64,000 nucleotides of DNA. It comes from JAIVGZ01 sp964552205. GTDB taxonomy: Bacteria; Pseudomonadota; Gammaproteobacteria; Natronospirales; JAIVGZ01. The DNA lies in the NCBI GenBank assembly GCA_964552205.1, contig CAZKFT010000008.1, positions 1 through 64,000 of the forward strand, in the 5' to 3' direction. Below, in pieces: positions 40,921-50,032 of the stretch. The position numbers were made by a program, and so were the translations under genes. Position 1 is the stretch's first letter. Every line of letters begins with the position of its first letter. The notes beneath the pieces were generated by a model. The model had not been told where the DNA came from and did not search any database. It worked only from the letters and a program-made list of their open reading frames with translations.

Positions 40921-42708
40921 ATGAGCGCGGCCTATCAAATTATCGATCACGAATACGATGTTGTGGTGGTGGGGGCCGGCGGGGCGGGCTTGCGCGCAAC
41001 CTTCGGGCTAGCCGAGAAAGGACTTACAACTGCCTGTCTTACAAAGGTTTTTCCAACTCGTTCACATACTGTGGCGGCGCAGGGCGGCATGAGCGCGGCG
41101 CTGGCCAACATGGGTGAGGACGACTGGCGTTGGCATATGTATGACACGGTCAAGGGCTCGGATTGGCTTGGAGACCAAGATGCCATCGAATACATGTGCC
41201 GGGAGGCCATCCCCGCCGTGATCGAACTGGAGCATTTCGGCGTGCCGTTCTCCAGGACCGAGGAGGGGAGAATCTACCAGCGGCCCTTTGGTGGCATGAC
41301 GACGCACTTCGGCAAGGGGACGGCACAGCGAACCTGCGCCGCCGCCGACCGTACCGGCCATGCCATTCTGCACACGCTGTACCAACAGGCCCTCAAGCAC
41401 AACGCGGAATTCTTCATCGAGTACTTCGCGCTCGACCTCATCATGGACGACGGTGTTTGCAGGGGGGTCATGGCCTGGAATCTCGTGGACGGTACCTTGC
41501 ACCGTTTCAGGGCTCATTCGGTGGTGCTTGCAACGGGTGGCTATGGCCGTGCCTATTTCTCTGCGACGTCCGCGCATACCTGTACCGGTGACGGCAACGC
41601 GATGGTCCTTAGGGCAGGGCTACCCTTGCAGGACATGGAGTTCGTTCAGTTTCACCCGACAGGAATCTACGGAGCGGGCTGCCTCATCACCGAAGGTGTA
41701 CGCGGGGAGGGTGGATATCTGACCAACGCTGACGGCGACCGATTCATGGAGCGCTACGCGCCAAACGCGAAAGATCTTGCCTCGCGCGATGTGGTCAGTC
41801 GGGCCATGACAGTGGAAATCCGTGAGGGCCGCGGCGTTGGCCCAGAGAAAGACCATATCTTCCTGCACCTTGAACATTTGGGAGGCGAGGTCATCCACGA
41901 GCGCTTGCCGGGCATCGCGGAGAGCGCGAGGATTTTCGCGGGCGTGGATGTGACCAAGCAACCCATTCCCGTGTTGCCGACGGTTCACTACAACATGGGT
42001 GGCATACCGACCAACTACCATGGCGAGGTCGTCACGCTGAAGGACGGGAACCCGGATGCAGTGGTCCCGGGGCTGTTTGCCATTGGCGAGGCTGCCTGCG
42101 TTTCCGTTCATGGAGCGAACCGCCTGGGCTCGAACTCCTTGCTGGACATCGTGGTCTTTGGCCGCGCTGCAGCCTTGCGGTGTGCAGAGGTCATCACTTC
42201 GGGAGCGCGCCACAAGCCGCTCACCCCGGCGCTTGCTGAAACGGGCATCGAGCGCTTTGACCGTTTGCGTCACTCCGATGGCAGGACGTCGACGGCAGAC
42301 CTGCGTTTGCGGATGCAGCGGACCATGCAGGACCACGCTGCGGTATTCCGGACTGGTGAGACCCTGGACGAGGGCTGCTCCAAGATTAGCGATGTGTTCG
42401 GTGCGTTCGGCGACATCAAGGTGACCGACCGCTCCATGGTCTGGAACTCGGACCTGGTTGAAACGCTGGAACTGGATAACCTTCGTGGTCAGGCCATGGT
42501 GACCATGTTCTCAGCCGCCAATCGGCAAGAGAGTCGTGGTGCCCACGCGCGCGAGGACTTCCCGGAGCGCGATGATGACCAGTGGATGAAGCACACGCTG
42601 GCTTGGCTGGATGAAAGCGGCAAAGTGGCAATCGACTACCGGCCAGTTCACCTCTATACGCTGTCTGATGATGTGGAAGTCGTTCCGCCAAAGCCGAGGG
42701 TTTACTGA
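40921..42708 (+). CDS. sdhA: succinate dehydrogenase flavoprotein subunit
   Basis: SdhA oxidises succinate to fumarate with covalently bound FAD. The 595 residues have the dinucleotide-binding VVVGAGGAGLRATFGLAEKG, the histidine for FAD attachment in RSHTVAAQGG, PFGGMTTHFGKGTAQR, and HGANRLGSNSLLDIVVFG, plus the C-terminal Y. ATG 40921 lies right after the sdhD stop. It shares one base with sdhB. Full length. Confidence 0.97.
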   Translation: MSAAYQIIDHEYDVVVVGAGGAGLRATFGLAEKGLTTACLTKVFPTRSHTVAAQGGMSAALANMGEDDWRWHMYDTVKGSDWLGDQDAIEYMCREAIPAVIELEHFGVPFSRTEEGRIYQRPFGGMTTHFGKGTAQRTCAAADRTGHAILHTLYQQALKHNAEFFIEYFALDLIMDDGVCRGVMAWNLVDGTLHRFRAHSVVLATGGYGRAYFSATSAHTCTGDGNAMVLRAGLPLQDMEFVQFHPTGIYGAGCLITEGVRGEGGYLTNADGDRFMERYAPNAKDLASRDVVSRAMTVEIREGRGVGPEKDHIFLHLEHLGGEVIHERLPGIAESARIFAGVDVTKQPIPVLPTVHYNMGGIPTNYHGEVVTLKDGNPDAVVPGLFAIGEAACVSVHGANRLGSNSLLDIVVFGRAAALRCAEVITSGARHKPLTPALAETGIERFDRLRHSDGRTSTADLRLRMQRTMQDHAAVFRTGETLDEGCSKISDVFGAFGDIKVTDRSMVWNSDLVETLELDNLRGQAMVTMFSAANRQESRGAHAREDFPERDDDQWMKHTLAWLDESGKVAIDYRPVHLYTLSDDVEVVPPKPRVY

Positions 42709-43490
42709 TGGCCGCGTTCAGCCTGCCCAAGAACTCCAGAATCAAGAAGGGAAAGACTTTTTCCGCGCCGGCCGGTGCGAGCAATGTGCGGAAATTCACG
42801 ATATACCGCTGGACACCGGACTCCGGTGAAAACCCGCGCATGGACACCTATGAGGTGGACATGGATTCCTGTGGCCCGATGGTTCTGGATGCGCTCATCA
42901 AGATCAAGAACGAAATCGATCCGACGCTGACTTTCCGACGGTCATGCCGTGAGGGGATCTGCGGCTCGTGCGCGATGAATATTGATGGCAAGAACACGCT
43001 CGCATGCACCAAGTCCTGTGATGAAGTAAAGGACGAGGTGAAGGTGTATCCGTTGCCACATATGGAAGTGGTCAAGGATCTGGTCCCGGATATGACACAT
43101 TTCTACGCACAGTACGCATCCATCCAGCCTTGGATGAAAACCCAGACCCCGGCACCACCTGATCGTGAAAGACTTCAATCAAAAGAGGACCGCGCCAAGC
43201 TCGACGGTCTGTATGAGTGCATCATGTGTGCCTGCTGTTCTACCTCTTGCCCGAGCTATTGGTGGAATTCGGACCGTTACCTAGGACCGGCCATCCTGTT
43301 GTCGGCCTACCGTTGGATTGTGGACAGTCGCGACGAAGCTACGGGTGAGCGGCTCGACAATCTTGAGGATCCCTTCCGACTGTATCGCTGCCACACCATC
43401 ATGAACTGCACCAGCGCCTGCCCCAAGGGCCTCAATCCGGCCAAGGCAATCGCCGAAACCAAGAAGTTGATGGTCGAGCGCAAGGTTTGA
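42708..43490 (+). CDS. sdhB: succinate dehydrogenase iron-sulfur subunit
   Basis: SdhB relays electrons through three Fe-S clusters to quinone. The 260 residues contain the 2Fe-2S ligands CREGICGSCAMNIDGKNTLA, and the 4Fe-4S and 3Fe-4S ligands in CIMCACCSTSCPSYWW and CHTIMNCTSACPKGLNPAKA. It overlaps the sdhA stop by one base. sdhE follows 35 bases downstream. Confidence 0.97.
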   Translation: MAAFSLPKNSRIKKGKTFSAPAGASNVRKFTIYRWTPDSGENPRMDTYEVDMDSCGPMVLDALIKIKNEIDPTLTFRRSCREGICGSCAMNIDGKNTLACTKSCDEVKDEVKVYPLPHMEVVKDLVPDMTHFYAQYASIQPWMKTQTPAPPDRERLQSKEDRAKLDGLYECIMCACCSTSCPSYWWNSDRYLGPAILLSAYRWIVDSRDEATGERLDNLEDPFRLYRCHTIMNCTSACPKGLNPAKAIAETKKLMVERKV

Positions 43491-43525
43491 CCCAAGGGAC
43501 ATTCATTAGCGGCTAGACTGCCCGG

Positions 43526-43765
43526 ATGGAAGAGGCGCAGGTGAGGTGGAAATCCCGCCGCGGGATGAAAGAACTCGACGTGATGCTCGGGCGTTACTTG
43601 GATGAGCGCTGGCCGCATGCACCTGCGACAGAGCGCGCTGCGTACCTGACCCTGTTGGACATGCAGGACCCCGATCTTTGGGATCTGCTACTTGTCCGCA
43701 CCACAGCCGACAACGAGGCAACGGGCGATGTTGTCGCACGGATTCGTACGCTTTCCGGTCTTTGA
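43526..43765 (+). CDS. sdhE: FAD assembly factor SdhE (YgfY/SDHAF2)
   Basis: SdhE promotes covalent flavinylation of SdhA. The 79-residue protein has the RGxxE signature (R12-G13-M-K-E16 in SRRGMKELDVML) and DLWDLLLVRTTADN further on. The length is usual for the family. It lies directly after sdhB and overlaps ygfX by 38 bases. Confidence 0.93.
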   Translation: MEEAQVRWKSRRGMKELDVMLGRYLDERWPHAPATERAAYLTLLDMQDPDLWDLLLVRTTADNEATGDVVARIRTLSGL

Positions 43766-44198
43766 GCCAAACCGCTCCCGTGTTCTCCCGCGCGTGACCA
43801 TCGCGGTTGCAGCAGTAGCCAGCTTGGCCATGGTGCTTAGCCAAGCACCGACCTGGTTGACCGCACTTTTCGGATTGCTCGCAGCAGCGATTGTGCTTCG
43901 CATGCCCTCACTGCGGGTTGCAAGCGTCCGACGGCGATACGATGGACGGTGGGTGGTAACGGTTGGCGATGGCCGACGCTTCATCGGGCATTTGGCGCCT
44001 TCCTGTGTCATCCACCGCTGGCTCGCGGTACTCGTCATTCAGGATGGCTGGCGGCGCACTGCGATTGCGCTACCGCGGGACACCCTCTCGGAAGATGCGC
44101 ATCGACGGTTGCGTGTTTCCCTGCGTTGGATGGCGGATGGTCAGTCTGGTCGCAGTACGGTGTTCACTGGTGGCCGGCCATTGTCTGGCTCCGGGTAA
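43728..44198 (+). CDS. YgfX-like membrane protein
   Basis: The 156-residue protein has two adjacent membrane segments (VTIAVAAVASLAMVLSQAPT and LTALFGLLAAAIVLRM) and a C-terminal soluble part with GRWVVTVGDGRRF, LAPSCVIHRWLAVLVIQDG and LRVSLRW, the pattern of YgfX (CptA), the usual neighbour of sdhE. Reports of toxin activity on cell division and of a role in succinate dehydrogenase both exist for E. coli YgfX. ATG 43728 is 38 bases inside sdhE; a downstream start is possible. Its 3' end overlaps nadB by 58 bases in opposite orientation. Confidence 0.75.
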   Translation: MLSHGFVRFPVFEPNRSRVLPRVTIAVAAVASLAMVLSQAPTWLTALFGLLAAAIVLRMPSLRVASVRRRYDGRWVVTVGDGRRFIGHLAPSCVIHRWLAVLVIQDGWRRTAIALPRDTLSEDAHRRLRVSLRWMADGQSGRSTVFTGGRPLSGSG

Positions 44199-45742
44199 TC
44201 CAAGGTGTAGTGCAGGCCACGGCTCTCCTTGCGAGTCATGGCGGAGCGGATAATCAGGTCTGCCACCAAGGCGAGGTTGCGCAGTTCAATCAGGTCCGCA
44301 GTAATCCGGAAGTTTGCGTAATACTCCTCGATTTCCCTCAATAGCAATCTGGCGCGATTGTGCGCGCGCTGCAGGCGTTTGTTGGTGCGTACGATGCCGA
44401 CATAGTCCCACATGAACTGCCTGAGTTCATGCCAGTTGTGTGTTACCACCACCTCCTCGTCAGAGTCGGTAACTCGGCTCTCGTCCCAGTCAGGCAGCTT
44501 TATGGTATGCATGAACGCTTCGTCGTCGGTCAGCAAGTCGTCTGCAGCAGCCCCTGCGAACACCAGGCACTCCAACAGAGAGTTGGAAGCCATCCTGTTT
44601 GCGCCATGCAGACCTGTATGCGCACATTCTCCAATGGCATAGAGGTGGCCGACATCCGTGCGCCCAGTCAGGTCCGTCACGATCCCGCCACAGGTGTAAT
44701 GTGCGGCAGGCACTACCGGAATGGGTTGCCGCGTCATGTCGAAACCAAACTCAAGACACTTGGCGTGGACGGTTGGGAAATGCTCTCGAATGAAAGCAGC
44801 ACCCAAGTGGGTGACATCCAGCATGACATGTGACGCACCAAGCCGCTTCATCTCATGGTCAATGGCACGCGCGACAACATCGCGGGGCGCCAGCTCCGCC
44901 CGCGGGTCGAACTTTCCCAGGAATGGCGTGCCGTCGGGTAGCAACAGGCGCCCGCCCTCTCCGCGCAGCGCTTCGGTGATGAGGTAGGAGCGTGCTTCGG
45001 GGTGATAAAGACAGGTCGGATGGAACTGCATGAACTCCATGTTCGCCACCCTGCAGCCGGCCCGCCACGCCATCGCAACGCCGTCACCGGTAGCACCATC
45101 AGGGTTACTGGTGTACAGGTAGGCCTTGCTCGCGCCCCCCGTGGCCAGGACGACCCGCGCCGCGGCAATCGGCACTACCTTGTCCGCCCGAATATCCAGC
45201 GCGTATGCCCCTAACACCACATTTCCCTTCAAACCGAGCTTGGCGGCAGTGATGAGGTCCACTGCCATATGGTGTTCAAGCAGGGTGATGTTGGAATTGG
45301 CGCGAGCGAGACCCTCGAGGGTGGTTTCAATTGCTCTCCCTGTGGCGTCTGCGGCATGAACCACGCGGCGGTGGGTGTGCCCCCCTTCCCGGGTCAGGTG
45401 CAATGCGCGGGTCCCCTCGGGGCTATCCGTTTCGGTGAAGGGGACCCCAGCATGTTGCAGCCACTCGATTGCCGCGCGGCCCCGCTCTACCACGAAGCGG
45501 ACCACCGCCGGGTCGCACAGGCCAGCGCCGGCGATTAGGGTGTCCTCGACATGGGAATCGACGGAGTCCGAGGCATCCAAGACCGCAGATACCCCTCCCT
45601 GGGCATAGAGGGTGCTTCCCTCCACCAAGGTGCCCTTGGACAGTACCGCGACCCGGCGATAGGGGGCGAGACGCAGGGCCAGAGTCAGGCCCGCAGCGCC
45701 GCTTCCGATGATGAGTACTTCAAATCCTGCTGGGTCCTGCAT
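44141..45742 (-). CDS. nadB: L-aspartate oxidase
   Basis: NadB oxidises L-aspartate to iminoaspartate, first step of NAD synthesis. The 533 residues show EVLIIGSGAAGLTLALRLAP, YAQGGVSAV, EGGHTHRRVVHAADATGRA and GANRMASNSLLECLVF, plus the C-terminal helical domain. The length is normal. It is divergent from rpoE, as in many gammaproteobacteria, and convergent with ygfX. Confidence 0.96.
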   Translation of the reverse strand: MQDPAGFEVLIIGSGAAGLTLALRLAPYRRVAVLSKGTLVEGSTLYAQGGVSAVLDASDSVDSHVEDTLIAGAGLCDPAVVRFVVERGRAAIEWLQHAGVPFTETDSPEGTRALHLTREGGHTHRRVVHAADATGRAIETTLEGLARANSNITLLEHHMAVDLITAAKLGLKGNVVLGAYALDIRADKVVPIAAARVVLATGGASKAYLYTSNPDGATGDGVAMAWRAGCRVANMEFMQFHPTCLYHPEARSYLITEALRGEGGRLLLPDGTPFLGKFDPRAELAPRDVVARAIDHEMKRLGASHVMLDVTHLGAAFIREHFPTVHAKCLEFGFDMTRQPIPVVPAAHYTCGGIVTDLTGRTDVGHLYAIGECAHTGLHGANRMASNSLLECLVFAGAAADDLLTDDEAFMHTIKLPDWDESRVTDSDEEVVVTHNWHELRQFMWDYVGIVRTNKRLQRAHNRARLLLREIEEYYANFRITADLIELRNLALVADLIIRSAMTRKESRGLHYTLDYPEPDNGRPPVNTVLRPD

Positions 45743-45804
45743 GGCTGGACGGGTCCACGGTTGCTAGAATGGCGCCGCAAGTCTCGCATAATCGGCCGCC
45801 GCCG

Positions 45805-45832
45805 CGAACTCTCGGCGGGTAAGGCTGTCACA
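45805..45832 (+). promoter_or_regulatory. candidate sigma-E promoter of rpoE
   Basis: CGAACTC (45805-45811) and TCACA (45828-45832), separated by 16 bases, resemble the sigma-E pattern GGAACTT-N16-TCAAA. It ends 24 bases before the rpoE ATG and would allow autoregulation, as in E. coli. Mismatches are present at three positions. Confidence 0.4.
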
Positions 45833-45856
45833 CCAACAGGCGCAGGGGTGCCCCGG

Positions 45857-46435
45857 ATGGGCAATCAAACAGCTGACCAGGCACTGGTCGAACGCGTCCA
45901 GCGAGGAGACCGCGCGGCGTTCGATGTACTGGTCCTGAAGTACCAGCACAAGATCATCAAGCTGGTCTCGCGCTACGTGTATGACGGCTCGGAGGCGCAG
46001 GATGTGGCACAAGAGGCATTTATCAAAGCGTGGCGGGCACTCCCGACTTTCCGCGGGGATAGCGCTTTCTACACTTGGTTGTACCGTATTGCCATCAACA
46101 CCGCCAAGAACCACCTCGTTGCGCAGGCGCGCCGTCCCTTTGTCCCTGGCCTTGACCCGTCGGATGAGGATCAGGTGGGCCTTGCAGGCAGAATGTCGGA
46201 CAACGACACGCCGGAGAGGCTCTTGCTGACGGAGGAAATTCGTCAGACCGTCATGCGGGCGATAGACGATCTTCCGGATGAGTTGCGGACCGCCATCATG
46301 CTCCGCGAGCTCGATGGTATGAGTTATGAAGAAATCGCGCAGGCGATGGATTGCCCCATCGGTACTGTGCGGTCACGTATTTTCCGTGCGCGCGAAGCCG
46401 TGGATGAGAAAATCAAGCCATTGATGGACAGATGA
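45857..46435 (+). CDS. rpoE: RNA polymerase sigma-E factor
   Basis: Extracytoplasmic function sigma factor directing the envelope stress response. The 192 residues begin QTADQALVERVQRGDRAAFD, with region 2 (VSRYVYDGSEAQDVAQEAFI, AFYTWLYRIAINTAKNHL) and region 4 (LPDELRTAIMLRELDGMSYE, IAQAMDCPIGTVRSRIFRAR), very close to RpoE/AlgU. ATG 45857 gives the family start; the frame is open upstream only over nadB antisense. First gene of rpoE-rseA-rseB-rseC-mucD. Confidence 0.96.
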   Translation: MGNQTADQALVERVQRGDRAAFDVLVLKYQHKIIKLVSRYVYDGSEAQDVAQEAFIKAWRALPTFRGDSAFYTWLYRIAINTAKNHLVAQARRPFVPGLDPSDEDQVGLAGRMSDNDTPERLLLTEEIRQTVMRAIDDLPDELRTAIMLRELDGMSYEEIAQAMDCPIGTVRSRIFRAREAVDEKIKPLMDR

Positions 46436-46450
46436 GAGCAGGTCATAGCC

Positions 46451-46996
46451 ATGAGTGACAAAATCAGGGAACAATTATCGGCCAGTGCCGATGATGAACT
46501 GGAGGGTAGCGAGTACGAGTTCGTGCTACGCAGGCTCGCGTCCGACCCCGCACTGCGAGAGCAATGGGCACGCTACCATCTGATTGGCGATGCAATCCGC
46601 GGCGGCAGCCAGGTATCGGTAGATGCCGGTTTCGCGGCAAGGGTGGCGGCAAGCATTGCCGATGAACAGCCGTCGGTGGCCGCAGCGCGGACTCGCTGGA
46701 TGAAGCCGGTTGCAGGCCTTGCCGTGGCAGCATCTGTGACCGCACTGGCCTTGCTCAGTTTGCAGCCGGAGATTACCGTGCCCTCAGATGAGCCCACCGT
46801 GGTGGTGCCAGTCACGGCGAATCCCCAAGTCGCAGGCGGCGCCCGGTTCGCATCTGGTCCAGTGGTGCAGTGGGACGCCGCGCGTCCTGAAGTGCAAGCC
46901 CAGTTGAATCAGTTCCTGCTCAACCACGCGGACGAGGCAGTCGAGGGCGAAGAAACGGAAACGAAAACGGACAGGGAAGATGAGGGTGGCCGATGA
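46451..46996 (+). CDS. rseA: anti-sigma-E factor RseA (MucA)
   Basis: RseA holds sigma-E at the inner membrane until cleaved by DegS and RseP. The 181-residue protein has the N-terminal sigma-binding domain (LSASADDELEGSEYEFVLRR, WARYHLIGDAIRGG), one membrane segment (MKPVAGLAVAASVTALALLSL, residues about 86-106) and a periplasmic tail. It lies 15 bases after rpoE and overlaps rseB by 4 bases. Confidence 0.93.
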   Translation: MSDKIREQLSASADDELEGSEYEFVLRRLASDPALREQWARYHLIGDAIRGGSQVSVDAGFAARVAASIADEQPSVAAARTRWMKPVAGLAVAASVTALALLSLQPEITVPSDEPTVVVPVTANPQVAGGARFASGPVVQWDAARPEVQAQLNQFLLNHADEAVEGEETETKTDREDEGGR

Positions 46997-47937
46997 TGCG
47001 GGCACTGTTTGCCATGGCCGCCATGATATTCGCAGTTGCCGCCACTGCGCAGCCCGCACTGGATAACGCGGGTTACTGGATGACCCGCATGTTGAGCGCC
47101 GCGGAAGGCGTGAGTTTCCACGGAGACCTGGTTCACGCCCAAGGTGGCCACCGAGTGCGCGCAATGCAGTTGGTTCGTCGCAACGGGCCCGATGGCTACC
47201 AGGAGCGGCTCCTGACCCTGGATGGTGTTCCTACCGAAGTGTTTCGTGACGGCAAGTCGGTTACTTGCGTGTTGCCACATGGGCGGGCAAGTCTCGCCGG
47301 CCAGCGTGTACCGCGCAATCCATTCCCGATATCGCACTGGCGCTACTCGGATGCGCTACACCAACACTACGACTTTCTGGACCTTGGTGACGGACGAGTG
47401 GCGGGAAGGTCGTGCCAGGTGATTGGTGTGCAGCCGAAGCAACCGGACCGCTATGGATACCGTTTGTGGGTGGATCGTGAGACAGGCATGCTTTTGAAGG
47501 CTGACATCATAGACCATCAGGGCGAAACTCTGGAGCAGGTCGCGTTTACACGTGTTGATGTAGGTGTCGCCATTCCCGACGACCTGCTGGCGGCCACGGT
47601 AGAAGGGGAGACCATCAGTTGGCGGGTGGTACCAAGAAGCGAGGGCTCTATTGCCGACGCTTGGGTGGCTGCAGGCCTCCCGCCCGGGTTCGAGTTCCGC
47701 GGCGAGCGTGAGCGGAACGAGGGAGTTACACAGCAGGTCTACAGCGATGGACTCGCGTCCTTCTCGATTTTTGTGTCCGCGCCGGGTGTTTCAACGAGTG
47801 GTCTGAGAGGGACATCGCATATGGGTGCCATCAGCGCATTCGGGACCGTCATTGATGGGCGCCAAGTGACGGTGGTTGGCGAACTTCCCGTCAGGACCAT
47901 AGAAGCCGTGGGTGCCAACCTGACACTGCGACGTTGA
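46993..47937 (+). CDS. rseB: sigma-E regulatory protein RseB (MucB)
   Basis: Periplasmic lipid-sensing protein that shields RseA from DegS. The 314 residues have a signal peptide (MMRALFAMAAMIFAVAATAQ), a LolA/LppX-like N-terminal domain (SFHGDLVHAQGGHRVRAMQL onward), and a C-terminal domain with YSDGLASFSIFVSA and VTVVGELPVRTIEAVGANLT. ATGA overlap with rseA. rseC starts 3 bases after its stop. Confidence 0.93.
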   Translation: MMRALFAMAAMIFAVAATAQPALDNAGYWMTRMLSAAEGVSFHGDLVHAQGGHRVRAMQLVRRNGPDGYQERLLTLDGVPTEVFRDGKSVTCVLPHGRASLAGQRVPRNPFPISHWRYSDALHQHYDFLDLGDGRVAGRSCQVIGVQPKQPDRYGYRLWVDRETGMLLKADIIDHQGETLEQVAFTRVDVGVAIPDDLLAATVEGETISWRVVPRSEGSIADAWVAAGLPPGFEFRGERERNEGVTQQVYSDGLASFSIFVSAPGVSTSGLRGTSHMGAISAFGTVIDGRQVTVVGELPVRTIEAVGANLTLRR

Positions 47938-47940
47938 ACA

Positions 47941-48387
47941 ATGCTAGAGGAGCAGGCTGAAGTCACGGCAATCGATGGTCCACACGCCTGGGTGGCGTGC
48001 CGGGCCCAGCAGGATTGCGTGCGTTGCGCAGAGGGCAAGGGTTGCGGGGGCGGCATCTTGGGGCGCTGGCTTGGTGACCGACTTCACCGCGTACGCGTCA
48101 CTTTCCAGGGGGACCTGCGGGTTGGAGATTGCGTCATCATCGGGTTGGATGAGCGCGTACTTTTCTCATTGGCGCTACTCGTCTATGGATTACCCCTCGT
48201 CCTTTTGTTCGTCGGCGCCGTACTGGGCAACTGGTGGTTCGGGGGTGATGCTGCCACAGGCCTGGGCATGTTGGTGGGGCTTTCTGCGGGATTCGCGTGG
48301 GTACATGGATTTTCGCGTAAAATGCGCCAAGTGAGACATTTCCAGCCGACTGTCATGCGGCGGGTGTTTTCCGCGGAGTCAAAATGA
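47941..48387 (+). CDS. rseC: RseC/MucC family membrane protein
   Basis: The 148-residue protein has a cysteine-rich cytoplasmic N-terminus (CRAQQDCVRCAEGKGCGGG) and two membrane segments (VLFSLALLVYGLPLVLLFVG, ATGLGMLVGLSAGFAWVHGF). RseC modulates sigma-E signalling and SoxR reduction in known cases, and the cysteines may bind a cluster. It overlaps mucD by 4 bases. Confidence 0.9.
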   Translation: MLEEQAEVTAIDGPHAWVACRAQQDCVRCAEGKGCGGGILGRWLGDRLHRVRVTFQGDLRVGDCVIIGLDERVLFSLALLVYGLPLVLLFVGAVLGNWWFGGDAATGLGMLVGLSAGFAWVHGFSRKMRQVRHFQPTVMRRVFSAESK

Positions 48388-49796
48388 AGCTCGCCAGAAA
48401 TTCCATATTCCTGATGCTTTTGTTGGTTGTCCCAACTCTGCATGCTCAAGTATTGCCGGATTTCGCATCCGTCGTAGAGGATGCCAGCCCTGTGGTGGTG
48501 AACATCGCCACACTCAACAATGTCCCGCAGCGGGCCAGCGCACCGCCTCCGGCGGAAGGCGACGATGAGAGGCGGCCATTCGATGAGTTGTTCCGGCGTT
48601 TCTTCGGTGATGACGAGGGTAGGCCCCCTGCGCCTGGTCAGTTTGATACTACCTCGATGGGCTCGGGGTTCCTGATTTCGTCCGATGGATTCGTTGTCAC
48701 CAACTACCATGTCGTCAGAAGCGCGCGTGAAATCATTGTGACGCTCTCTGACAGGCGTCAGTTTGTGGCACGCGTGGTTGGTCATGACGAGGACAGTGAT
48801 CTGGCGGTCCTGAAACTGGAAAGCACGAACTTGCCGGTTGCGCGCTCAGGCAGTTCCGAGGACCTGCGCGTCGGGGAGTGGGTGCTGGCCATAGGTTCAC
48901 CATTTGGTTTTGAGCACTCGGTAACAGCAGGCATCGTGTCAGCAAAGGGAAGGGCGTTGCGAAGTGAGCGCTTCGTGCCCTTCATCCAGACCGATGTCGC
49001 CATCAATCCGGGCAATTCCGGGGGGCCGCTGTTCAACCTTCAGGGCGAGGTCGTTGGCATCAACTCTCAGATTTATTCCCGCAGTGGCGGTTTCCAGGGT
49101 GTCTCCTTTGCTATCCCCATTGAGGTCGCTCTCGATGTGGTCGAGCAGCTGCGAGCCAGCGGGCGTGTGAGCCGTGGATGGCTGGGCGTCAATATCCAGG
49201 ATGTTTCCCGGGAACTGGCTGAGTCCTTCGGTATGGGTCGACCGGAGGGAGCGCTGGTGGCCGGTGTCCGCCCGGATAGCCCTGCTGGACGGGCGGGTAT
49301 TCAGGTCGGTGATGTCATCGTGGAGTTCGACGGCAAGCCGGTTGTCCGGTCCTCGACTTTGCCGCAGTTGGTGGGTGGACTTCGCGCCAATGCGACTGTC
49401 CCGGTAAGAGTCCTGCGTGATGGTAGGCGAAGGAGCTTGCAGGTGACACTGGCGGAACTTCCGCGGACTGCGCGCTTGGCAGAAGCCCCGGTCATGCCGA
49501 GGAGTGAGCGCGGCCGACTTGGCCTGCTGGTCCGTGACCTGACTGAGCAGCAACGCCAAGCGCTGGAACTCGCTGACAACGGTGTCATGGTTTCCGAGGT
49601 CCATGACGGTGCCGCCAATCGGGGCGGCATACGCGCCGGTGACATCGTTTTGAAAATCAATCGCACTTGGGTGCGCGATAAAGCACATTTCGACGCTTTG
49701 GTGGATGCCCTCGATCAAACGCGCCCGATTGCCGTTCTTGTGCAGCGCAGTGGGACCCCGGTCTTCCTCGCTGTAAGGGTCGGGGATACCGAGTGA
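48384..49796 (+). CDS. mucD: periplasmic serine protease/chaperone of the DegP/MucD family
   Basis: The 470-residue HtrA-type protease degrades misfolded envelope proteins. Signal peptide residues 1-21, then the trypsin-like domain with the triad H109 (VVTNYHVV), D139 (DEDSDLAVLK) and S212 (NPGNSGGPLFN), and two PDZ domains (about 260-350 and 370-465; SRGWLGVNIQDVSRELAESF opens the first). Position at the end of rpoE-rseABC matches mucD of Pseudomonas. ATGA overlap with the glutaredoxin gene. Confidence 0.95.
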   Translation: MKLARNSIFLMLLLVVPTLHAQVLPDFASVVEDASPVVVNIATLNNVPQRASAPPPAEGDDERRPFDELFRRFFGDDEGRPPAPGQFDTTSMGSGFLISSDGFVVTNYHVVRSAREIIVTLSDRRQFVARVVGHDEDSDLAVLKLESTNLPVARSGSSEDLRVGEWVLAIGSPFGFEHSVTAGIVSAKGRALRSERFVPFIQTDVAINPGNSGGPLFNLQGEVVGINSQIYSRSGGFQGVSFAIPIEVALDVVEQLRASGRVSRGWLGVNIQDVSRELAESFGMGRPEGALVAGVRPDSPAGRAGIQVGDVIVEFDGKPVVRSSTLPQLVGGLRANATVPVRVLRDGRRRSLQVTLAELPRTARLAEAPVMPRSERGRLGLLVRDLTEQQRQALELADNGVMVSEVHDGAANRGGIRAGDIVLKINRTWVRDKAHFDALVDALDQTRPIAVLVQRSGTPVFLAVRVGDTE

Positions 49797-50032
49797 CCCA
49801 GCAGTTGCACCTATACGGCCGCAGGGACTGTCACCTCTGCGCCGAGATGAGAGATGCGCTTTTAATGCATGTCGGCGGAGTTACCTTGGTCGAATTTGAT
49901 GTCGACGAGGATTCCGAATTGGTCCGCCTTTACGGCGCACGTGTCCCCGTACTGACCTTCCCGGATGGCACCGAGATTTGCCAGTACTTCCTCGACGAGG
50001 ACGCGTTATTCCGCGCGATGGGTCTGGCATGA
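49793..50032 (+). CDS. glutaredoxin-like small thiol protein
   Basis: The 79-residue thioredoxin-fold protein has the redox motif CHLC (YGRRDCHLCAEMRDALL, C13 and C16) and cis-Pro region ARVPVLTFPDGTEI. This matches the DUF836/glutaredoxin-like family found next to lepA. It overlaps mucD and lepA by 4 bases each. The partner is not known. Confidence 0.85.
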   Translation: MTQQLHLYGRRDCHLCAEMRDALLMHVGGVTLVEFDVDEDSELVRLYGARVPVLTFPDGTEICQYFLDEDALFRAMGLA

